This document shows, piece by piece, positions 44,778-53,558 of a DNA stretch of 64,000 nt (position 1 is the stretch's first letter; every line of letters begins with the position of its first letter). The stretch covers positions 97,706,210 through 97,770,209 of the forward strand of contig CM026390.1 of NCBI GenBank assembly GCA_014843695.1, in the 5' to 3' direction. Below the pieces are notes generated by a model, which was given only the letters and a program-made list of their open reading frames with translations, had not been told where the DNA came from and ran no database searches. The DNA comes from Archivesica marissinica (lineage: Eukaryota; Mollusca; Bivalvia; Venerida; Vesicomyidae). The translations under genes were made by a program, and so were the position numbers.

Positions 44778-47391
44778 AAGTGTACAAGATAACGAAGTGT
44801 ACCATACAACGAAGTGTACCATACAACGAAGTGTACCATACAGCGAAGTGTACCATACAACGAAGTATACACCACATCGAAGTGTACAATACAACGAAGT
44901 GTACCATACAACGAAGTATACAATACAACGAAGTGTACAATACAACGAAGTGTACCATACAACGAAGTATACAATACAACGAAGTGTACAAGACAACGAA
45001 GTGTACACGACAAGGAAGTGTACCATTCAACGAAGAATACAATACAACAAAGTGTACCATACAACGAAGTGTACAAGACAAGGAAGTGTACCATTCAACG
45101 AAGTGTACCATACAACGAGGTGCACCACGCAAACAATACCATACAACTAAGTGTACAAGACAACGAAGTGTACCATACAACGAAGTATACAATACAACGA
45201 AGTGTACAATACAACGAAGTGTACAATACAACGAAGTGTACCATACAACGAAGTATACAATACAACGAAGTGTACAATACAACGAAGTGTACAATACAAC
45301 GAAGTGTACAAGACAACGAAGTGTACAAGACAAGGAAGTGTACCATTCAACGAAGTGTACCATACAACTAATTGTACCATACAACGAAGTGTACCATACA
45401 ACGAAGTGTACAAGACAAGGAAGTGTACCATTCAACGAAGTGTACCATACAACGAAGTGTACCATACAACGAAGTGTACCATACAACGAAGTGTACAATA
45501 CAACGAAGTGTACCATACAACGAAGTGTACAAGACAACGACGTGTACCATTCAACGAATTGTACCATACAACGAAGTGTACAAGACAACGAAGTGTACCA
45601 TTCAACGAATTGTAACATACAACGAAGTGTACCATACAACGAAGTGTACCATACAACGAAGTATACAATACAACGAAGTGTAAAATACAACGAAATGTAC
45701 CATACAACGAAGTATACAATACAACGAATTGTACAAGACAATGAAATGTACCAGACAACGAAGTGTATAAGACAACGAAGTGTACAAGACAACGAAGTGT
45801 ACCATGTATCGTACAACGAAGTATACAATACAACGAAGTGTACAATATAACGAAGTGTACCATACAACGAAGTGTACCATACAACGAAGTGTACCATACA
45901 ACGATGGTGTACAAGCTAACGAAGTGTACTACCATACAACGAAGTGTACAATACAACGAAGTGTACCATACAACGAAGTGTACAATGCAACTAAGTGTAC
46001 AAGACAACGAATTGTACCATACCACGAATTGTACAAGAAAACGAAGTGTACCATTCAACGAATTGTACCATACAACGAAGTGTACCATACAACGAAGTGT
46101 ACAATACAACGAAGTGTACCATACAACGAAGTGTACCATACAACGAAGTGTACCATACAACGAAGTTTACCATACAACGAATTGTACAAGACAACGAAGT
46201 GTACCATACAACGAAGTGTACCATACAACGAAGTGTACCATACAACGAAGTGTACCATACAACGAAGTGTACCATACAACGAAGTATACAATACAACGAA
46301 GTGTACAATACAACGAAGTGTACCATACAACGAAGTGTACCATACAACGAAGTGTACAATACAACGAAGTGTACCATACAACGAAGTGTACCATACAGCG
46401 AAGTGTACAATACAACGAAGTGTACCATACAACGAAGTATACAATACAACGAAGTGTACAATACAACGAAGTGTACAAGAAAACGAAGTGTACCATACAA
46501 CGAAGTGTACCATACAACGAAGTGTACCATACAACGATGTGTACCATACAACGAAGTTTACCATACAACGAATTGTACAAGACAACGAAGTGTACCATAC
46601 AACGAAGTGTACCATACAACGAAGTGTACAAGACAAGGAAGTGTACCATTCAACGAAGTGTACCATACAACGAATTGTACCATACAACGAAGTGTACCAT
46701 ACAACGAAGTGTACCATACAACGAAGTGTACCATACAACGAAGTATACACTACAACGAAGTGTACAATACAACGAAGTGTACTATACAACGAAGTATACA
46801 ATACAACGAAGTGTACAATACAACGAAGTGTACCATACAACGAAGTATACAATACAACGAAGTGTACAAGACAACGAAGTGTACACGACAAGGAAGTGTA
46901 CCATTCAACGAAGAATACAATACAACGAAGTGTACCATACAACAAAGTGTACAAGACAAGGAAGTGTACCATTCAACGAAGTGTACCATACAACGAAGTG
47001 CACCACGCAAACAATACCATACAACTAAGTGTACAAGACAACGAAGTGTACCATACAACGAAGTATACAATACAACGAAGTGTACAATACAACGAATTGT
47101 ACAAGACAACGAAATGTACCAGACAACGAAGTGTACAAGACAACGAAGTATACAATACAACGAAGTGTACAAGATAACGAAGTGTACCATACAACGAAGT
47201 GTACAAGCTAACGAAGTGTACTACTATACAACGAAGTGTACAAGACAACGAAGTGTACTATACAACGAAGCGCACCATACAACTAAGTGTACAATACAAC
47301 GAAGTGTACAATGCACCGAAGTGTACAATGCAACTAAGTGTTCTACACAAACAATGCTTCCATACAATGATGTATATAATACAACGAAGTT
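44778..47391. repeat. 17-bp satellite array, right of LINE insertion
   Basis: About 150 units of accatacaacgaagtgt with variants (accat/acaat/acaag before acaacgaagtgt; gtat for gtgt; aattgt for aagtgt). A higher-order landmark (caccacgcaaacaatacc) recurs 1878 bp apart at 45123 and 47001. Open frames of up to about 479 codons on plus and 373 on minus come from the 51-bp (3 x 17) frame period and are not genes. Confidence 0.95.
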
Positions 47392-48050
47392 AATGCGAGC
47401 AATCACTCCACTGCTTCCAAGCTGCTTGAAATAACGCCACCTGTGCTTACCCAAGCACACTGCATTGTTTGAATGAATAAACACTTTCATCTAAGCTTCA
47501 TTGAATAACTAAGTATATGAAACCAGAAGTTGAAAGGAATTGCTTTGGTACTCATTATTTTCCTATTTTACTCGTGAATAGATCAATATTACCAAGAATC
47601 AATATGAAACGACCAGAAACGTATGTTCATATTATTCTAATAAATAATTTATTTTATCTCAAAAGTAGTCATCCGAAAACTGATATGGTTTACTTCCCCT
47701 GATTGCTCTTTATTGGAAACAAAAAACGGTTTAATAATTAATTTCTTTGTAGTATAACTACGTTCTGTGTTTTAATTACTTTCTGTATTTGTCGGTGAAT
47801 AACTAATAGTCAGTCTCTTTTATAGCAGATGAAATAATATTCTGTGTTTCTATGCGAAACTATAGTCTCCAAAGTGGCAGCATTCTGACCAATACCAGCG
47901 AAAGTTTCAAACATACCCCATGCATTCATGTGATCATTATTTTGAATACTATTATGGCGTATCGGTTTTCAGACCTCTACGGTTTGTCCGGCTTTTATAG
48001 CAGATGCAATAATATTTCCCTGTAAAGTGATAATTCTTGCGGCTAACGCG
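47392..48050. other. No gene recognised; local duplication
   Basis: AT-rich. The motif cttttatagcagatg(a/c)aataatatt occurs twice (about 47817 and 47993), hinting at an old local duplication. A short open frame on minus (about 47820-47930) is considered under rejected items. Confidence 0.35.
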
Positions 48051-48203
48051 CTTGACTAGACTCAGAGTTCGTAACATCTAGTCCATACAACGAAGTGCAC
48101 GATACAACGAAGTGCACGATACAACGAAGTTTATCATACATCGAAGTGTACCATAGAACAATTGCGTATTAGGCTTGACTAGACTCAGAGTTCGTAACAT
48201 CTA
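48051..48203. repeat. Stray 17-bp satellite block between 30-bp direct repeats
   Basis: A 30-bp sequence beginning cttgactagactcagagttc occurs at 48051-48080 and 48174-48203. Between the copies lie four to five units of the 17-bp satellite (tacaacgaagtgcacga variants), about 0.7 kb from the main array. Confidence 0.8.
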
Positions 48204-48379
48204 TTAAAATAAAACTATATTTTTTCTCACATGTGAAATCAACACTGTGTCAAAAAAAGTACCTTGCCTCGGACCACAACACAATTCCATGTAACATAAA
48301 TGTGTTTCACATAATTGACAAGTGATCTTGTAAAGCCAACAGAGTTTACCAGTTACAAAGATAAACACATATTTACTGG

Positions 48380-48592
48380 ATGTTTAGGTTACACGCGAAT
48401 GCTCATTTCCTGTTTGGCATTTATTGCGTGCACCATATTAACGAAGCACCTGTTATCCTGTTTTGCATTTCTTGCGTGCACCATATTAACGAAGCACCTG
48501 TTATTGCCAACGAAGACGTGTCTTGCAAACAAATTCGAAAACAGGTGGCGTACGAAATCATGGCGATTGGCGACAAATGCTTTTGTCAGTAG
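48380..48592 (+). CDS. Short open frame with a BH3-like motif (tentative)
   Basis: A 70-codon open frame ending at TAG (48590-48592). Its last 25 residues include QVAYEIMAIGDKC, which fits the BH3 pattern hydrophobic-x3-hydrophobic-x2-hydrophobic-G-D-x-hydrophobic of Bcl-2 family apoptosis regulators. Immediately upstream is an in-frame 16-residue duplication (CVHHINEAPVI twice). No clear start codon context, splice site or second Bcl-2 domain was found, and the motif is short enough to arise by chance. It could be an exon, an unrelated small protein or noncoding. Confidence 0.2.
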   Translation: MFRLHANAHFLFGIYCVHHINEAPVILFCISCVHHINEAPVIANEDVSCKQIRKQVAYEIMAIGDKCFCQ

Positions 48593-48954
48593 AGGATATT
48601 TAGCGAAAACTAGAACATCAATTTAACTCACTTGATAAATATATAATAATCACAATATATAATTGCTCCTTGCAATATGTTGGTGTGCAGCACAGTCTAA
48701 CTAAAGGCATTTTGGCGCTTTAACGTTTCAGATACATTAGTTCAACGTTCACGGAGAACGTGTTCAGCGAGAGGGCCACATATATGAATGTCATGATAAA
48801 AGCTAACTACACTGACATTATACATGGTTTAGAGGAAGCCTTAAGTAATTTTATGCTGCGTTTTACGATACATTTCATACGATTGATAACAAATAATCAA
48901 ATAACAAGAGGAAGTTGTGTTCTTCAGTTTAAGATTGGAATTTATCTCATCGAG

Positions 48955-48994
48955 TGAGCTCCGAACTGCTGAACATACTCTGTTTCGGAGCTCA
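48955..48994. other. Perfect 11-bp hairpin
   Basis: Arms tgagctccgaa and ttcggagctca separated by 18 bases. No U-run or gene end nearby gives it an obvious role. Confidence 0.5.
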
Positions 48995-49318
48995 TGAAAC
49001 ACAATTTTGTTACCACGATTACTTCTCTTCGGATTTACCTATTCTGCTGGAAATCTGGAAGAGTAAGAATTAATTCTGAGAAGAGAAGCGCTCAACTCAA
49101 GCAAACATAATTGTTGATAAGAAATACTTCCGAAGTTAGAATATCTTATTAATCGCACCGGGCGTATAGGCTCTTGATCAATATAAACCAGAATACATTT
49201 TGATAGCCGGACATTTATTAATGCGGCGTGCTACAACTGCCCCAAGGAGACGGCAGTTCGTGACTTTAAACAAGTCACTAAACTTATCAAACATTATTAG
49301 ACACAATACTCTGATTAC

Positions 49319-49403
49319 CAGATGAAAGACATTTCTTGCTGTCAGCACGTTGTATATCGCAATCTCCTTTCTCTGGACAGGCTTCACACGCGTCGTTTTC
49401 ATT
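49319..49403 (-). CDS. Probable exon 2 of PAN-domain gene, cysteine-rich
   Basis: An 85-nt segment flanked on the minus strand by a good acceptor (tttgcttaatcttcag just before 49403) and a donor (gtaatc after 49319). It continues exon 1 (52396-52731) in phase 0 and leaves a phase-1 end. It encodes NENDACEACPEKGDC, then KKCLSS, a compact cysteine cluster of the kind that follows the PAN-like domain in some secreted molluscan proteins. The pairing with exon 1 is inferred from phase, strand and content across a 2992-bp intron; no transcript is available. No convincing exon 3 was found to the left. Confidence 0.45.
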
Positions 49404-49649
49404 CTGAAGATTAAGCAAAAGTTCTCAATTTAAGCTATAAATATTTGTCTCTCAGTAATTTATTGGCGAATAAAACATGGTTTTGAATTCTGACGCGTAG
49501 GAATTAAAAACGTAAGCCGTATGCCTAAGTTGTTAATTCCGGCACTCAGAACGATACAGTTTATTCGACTATATTTATCGCAAATACAAATATTATTTCG
49601 ATTCTAACATGACCAAAATATCTAAAAAGCGCAGAAAATGTTTGTTGCA

Positions 49650-49755
49650 CAATCGAAACAGCTCCAGCGGGGTTCGAACACCAGGTATTTCGCATCTGAA
49701 GCGCAATGCGCTATGACTGCGATATCACAGCGCTATCACGACTTCCACGTATAAT
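49650..49755 (-). mobile_element. SINE tRNA-like head, first family
   Basis: Reads on minus as cgtggaagtcgtgatagc, a diverged A box, and gttcgaaccccgctggagc, matching the head of the SINE at 15452-15690. The body is lost. Confidence 0.6.
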
Positions 49756-49984
49756 TATGTATACTTGTAGCTAATTTACTCTCTGAGAATCACATTTCCA
49801 GAACTAATTTGATCTTTTCAGTGTCAAAGCAAGGACACAATGCTCCACAATAACAATATGAAGAAACACACAGTGCACTTCCAATGACGAACCGGCTAAG
49901 CTTGATGGGTATGTGCTAAAATTTAACTTACTCCTGGCCTCCAAGGATTGTATGTTCCGTGGTTCATACGATACTGGGATATTA

Positions 49985-50095
49985 ATTCGGACACCATCAC
50001 AATGATTCCATCAGGAAAAATGGTCTCGAGAGCTATTAATGTATGTTGTAAAAACTTGTTTCTCAAATGAGCTAATAACATTAGCTTCATCTAAT
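49985..50095 (+). mobile_element. 5'-truncated SINE tail, first family
   Basis: Contains gattccatcaggaaaaatgg, tctcgagagctattaatgta and aaaacttgtttctcaaatga, matching the 3' half of the first SINE family. Confidence 0.55.
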
Positions 50096-50129
50096 GACGC
50101 ATTCGATAGCCGATTTATTCAAAGTATAT

Positions 50130-50353
50130 AATGTGGTCCAGTGGTAGAGCTTCCGATTTGGATTCGAAGGGTACCACGTTCGATACTCGTTAGTGACACG
50201 TATATAGTGTCCTTGAGCAAGGCACCTCGCACACATTGCTTAGCACTGGTTAACCACTTAGATCGGTGGCTAAGCCTGCCCAGGAAAATATGTCTAAGTC
50301 CCTCCCCCCGCTAGTGGTGTGGCATAAATGGGACATACACATAATAAGCATAC
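50130..50353 (+). mobile_element. tRNA-derived SINE, fourth family, second copy
   Basis: Head gtggtccagtggtagagctt with B box acgttcgatactcg. The body shares gtccttgagcaaggcacc, cacattgcttagcactgg and gcctgcccaggaaaatatgt with 34786-34993. Confidence 0.72.
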
Positions 50354-50559
50354 ACTTTATTTATTTCAAATTATTTTACAACTATTGAATTGGAGGAACC
50401 GGGAGTACCGAGACAACACAATTAGGAACCATCTGGTGTGTATGCACATAATAACAGTTTGATGTAAATAAATGACATATGTTTAGTTGAGTTGAACGTT
50501 TACTGAACACCAACACAGTTTCTCAATAGCTGTAATTTGTTTTGACAGTGTAGGTCGAT

Positions 50560-51405
50560 GTGGCAGTTGGTGATGGACTATACAGTCGGCACACATACAC
50601 TTATGTACTGACAATTGCTTCACAACAAGGCTGTCAGTCACTGCTATGAGTTGACAGTAGTTTGGACCGTTGTAGAAGACTTTTCAAGAAGTATTTTTGC
50701 CAAGTCCACCAACTTGGCGTGTTGTGTCATAGCCAGTTATAGCAATGATATTTACATAAATTATATCGCAACATTCCATCTTATGAATGGCGTAATAGCT
50801 TGGCTTCTGTGGAGTACTAGTTGTCACACAGAACTCCTCACTTAGATGCATGCGTCATGTCAATATCAAAACTATCACACCAGTAAGTTGGCAGACTATG
50901 CTGATCCTTGTGAAGCCAGTCATAACTACATATTTGACATGTATGTCTATACGTGTGTCTGTCTCGTAATATTTAGCACGAGTGCATGCATGCGGACACG
51001 CTTCAGAGAAGACACAGTTCTGCCACCATCTGCAAATCCATCATTGACAACTATCTCAGGATCACCAACAGGCAAACTGTTAACCAGTTTGTCACATAGA
51101 AAGCTGATCAGATTGTCGTTGCTTCTTCTAGGGAAATGCAGTTGTTCCAGTAATCTAGGAGAGTTTCCGGTTCTTGTTACCGATTACCGTACACATATAC
51201 CCAGATACCAAGCCGATACTCTCGTGTTCCACGCTGTGCTGTAGGGATGGTGGTACTGGGTACCATATATATCCGTGTTCAGGTTGTGCTAACATGGCCG
51301 TATATACAGCTCATTATGAGATCAGCAAGTCCCCAAAGGTTTCACAGTCTGCTGGTTTTCCATCTTCCAGTACACGTCCCAGTCCGTCCACAAATAGAGC
51401 ACGTG
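50560..51405 (-). pseudogene. Decayed copy of a multicopy invertebrate gene family
   Basis: Frame-jumping translation of the minus strand gives, in order: GRVLEDGKPADCETFGDL (about 51380-51327); after two stops, a basic stretch and NDNLISFLCDKLVN; DPEIVVNDGFADGGRTVSS (about 51060-51010); YETDTRIDIHVKYVVMTGF (about 50970-50920); then AITGYDTTR..GGLGKNTS (about 50750-50690). This order (TFGDL; FL...L; GGF; HEEADTR-like; AITGCDTT-like) matches a large uncharacterised family repeated in molluscs and other marine invertebrates, probably carried by a transposon. The DTR and DTT motifs are consistent with an acidic, nuclease-like site, but function is unknown. Several stops and at least two frameshifts make it dead. 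Confidence 0.6.
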
Positions 51406-51574
51406 TTTAAATTAGATGCTGATAATAATATGTATGTAATATTTCCTCCTAATATGAACGTTTGGACAACAACATTACGTAATTGGCAGTCGTCGGATTT
51501 GTTGATACTAGGCAATGTCTCTGTATTTGGCGATGTAGGTTCAAGACGATGCTTACATACGTCACGTATATATA

Positions 51575-51690
51575 GTGTCTCCGTGGCCTAGTTGTTAAGC
51601 CACCTGTCTAAGGAGTGGTGGCAGGTTCACACATTGTCAGGGGTTCATTCTGATATGACAGGTATGTGAACAGCCAGCTAGTTAAATAAT
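51575..51690 (+). mobile_element. tRNA-like SINE head fragment
   Basis: gtctccgtggcctagttgtt then aagccacctgtc resembles the first half of a tRNA. A ggcaggttcacac lies where the B box should be. It ends in anonymous DNA. Confidence 0.4.
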
Positions 51691-51906
51691 ATCTACTAAT
51701 TGCCTAGCAGCCTGACGCCGTGTCGGTAAGGATATTGTTCGTGAAATACTGTCTTCATAAGAAGTGTTTCATGATTCAGATATGGTTGGCCCTTTCAATA
51801 TATGTTGTAATAATATAATAAGCAAGCACTTTTATATAATGTATGCAATATAATAGTTATTGTAGATTGTGCGTCGATTAACAACAAGAAAAACAATTAA
51901 CATACA

Positions 51907-52084
51907 TAACTCAAACTGTCTGTATTTATATTATTAAATATATATTTCTGTTCAAACTGACTATATATTATTAAATATATATTTCTGTTCAAACTGACTG
52001 TATTTATATTATTAAATATATATTTCTGTTCAAACTGTCTGTATTTATATTATTAAATATATATATCTGTTCAAACTGACTGGC
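51907..52084. repeat. 41-bp AT-rich minisatellite
   Basis: Four copies of a 41-bp unit (tcaaactg(a/t)ctgtattta then ttattaaatatatatttctg). The second copy is shortened by a few bases. Confidence 0.9.
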
Positions 52085-52395
52085 CACAATTTCTAATAAA
52101 GGTTTCTATCATATAATTATATTCGTTTTAAAATCAGTTTCAAAATAAGATTTGCAGTAAAGAAAAATCCATCATTTTAAATATTTTAATGTACTTGAAC
52201 ACTGTTGGAAAATATATAATGTTATTTTGACTAGGTTAATCTTTTTCATTAGTGTATCTTCCTAGCTCCAATTCTCCGTAGCAAACCATCAACACTTTTA
52301 GAATGATTTATTAATACTGGTGGTATAAAAAACTGGGCACTCGAGTACAGCGCAATTTGTTCTTTTGAACAGAAATATATCGTTAAATAACATAC

Positions 52396-52731
52396 CATGT
52401 CCCAGTCCTCTTTCTTTCCAAATACAAATCCGCGACTCAATTGTACAGCCTGATCCAAGTCCACGATGACATCAGCATTAGTAGGCTTCACCCCGAGCAA
52501 GAAACAGGCCGTAGAATGTCTTGCATAGTTAATATATTTGCATTGCCGACGTAGTTGGCACTGCTCTATGCATTTATAAACCGCGATTTTTGTCACGACG
52601 TCTATATTGTAGATCTCAAAATTACTATGAGTACCTGTATCTATTGCCTTATTGAAATAAAACTTTGGAAAGACTACACAGGAATAACCATGGGTATAGA
52701 TAATGATAAGTAACCACGAATAACATTCCAT
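52396..52731 (-). CDS. Exon 1 of a secreted PAN/Apple-like domain protein
   Basis: 112 codons from the ATG at 52731 to a strong splice donor (atg|gtatgt at 52396/52395), ending in phase 0. Residues 1-21 (MECYSWLLIIIYTHGYSCVVF) look like a signal peptide. Residues about 40-80 have the four-cysteine core of a PAN/Apple module: YKCIEQCQLRRQCKYINY, then STACFLLG (C-x3-C-x5-C-x11-C). The hydrophilic end FGKKEDWDM is typical of the linker that follows this module in molluscan proteins. PAN modules bind proteins or carbohydrates outside the cell. Beyond the donor the frame reads on into intron for about 48 codons without homology. Codon usage and the splice site make this the most credible host gene in the window. 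Confidence 0.65.
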
Positions 52732-52934
52732 ATTAACAATGTAGCTATTTCTATAGCACGAATAATCTTGACACTATCACTCGATATTGGAAACTGTTAA
52801 TAGCCACAGTACCAACAGGAGAATACATTGCTAGAATCTGTACTTTAATCTCCGAGTCGGTGAATCAAAACGGTTTTTGTGAATGATTTTGAAGGTTGAA
52901 TAGGCAAACTTATACAGGTTTACAAAAATGTAAA

Positions 52935-53558
52935 TCGTAAACATGAATCAAAGCATTCCAAAAAGCTGAATGGTAAAGATGAATCAAACCATTCCAAAAA
53001 GCTAAATTGCAAAGATTTAATCATACCATTCTAAAAAGCTACACAGAAAAGATAAATCTAAGCATTCCTTAAAGCTAAATGGCAAAGATGAATCTAAGCA
53101 TTCTAAAAAGCTAAATGGCAAAGATGAATCAAAGCATTCCTAAAGCTATATGACAAAGATGAATATAAGCATTCTAAAAAGCTAAATGGCAAAGATGAAT
53201 CTAAGCATTATAAAAGTTATATGACAAAGATGAATCTAAGCATTCTAAAAAGCTAAATGGCAAAGATGAATCGAAGCATTCTAAAAAGCTAAATGGTCTA
53301 AACAGCTAAATGGAAGAGATGAATCTAAGCATTCTAAAAAGCTAATTGGCAAAGATGAATCAAAGCATTCTAAAAAGCTAAATGACAAAGATGAATCGAA
53401 GCACTCTAAAAAGCCAAATGGCAGAGATGAATCTAAGCATTCTAAAAAGCTAATTGGCAAAGATGAATCAAAGCATTCTAAAAAGCTAAATGACAAAGAT
53501 GAATCGAAGCATTCTAAAAAGCTAAATGGCAAAGATGAATCAAAGCATTCCAAAACGC
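52935..53558. repeat. 36-bp minisatellite
   Basis: About 17 copies of a 36-bp unit (aaaaagctaaatggcaaaga then tgaatc(a/t)aagcattct). The plus frame would encode a lysine-rich KKLNGKDESKHS repeat and the minus frame FLECFDSSLPFS. Units of 35 bp break the frame, and no start or flanking coding sequence is evident. Confidence 0.92.

Larger units (their letters stand above)
49404..52395 (-). other. Inferred intron 1 of PAN-domain gene
   Basis: Begins gtatgt and ends ttcag on the minus strand. It contains three SINE fragments, a decayed transposon-like gene (50560-51405), another SINE (51575-51690) and a 41-bp minisatellite, a normal load for an invertebrate intron. Confidence 0.4.

Noticed and set aside
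45995..47434. 479-codon open frame and several overlapping long frames
   Set aside because: They arise from the 17-bp satellite (51-bp frame period). All contain only repeat codons on either strand.
47820..47930. Minus-strand segment (WGMFETFAGIGQNAATLETI) as exon 3 of the PAN-domain gene
   Set aside because: The codons look plausible, but no acceptor site was found at a compatible phase and there is no recognisable domain.
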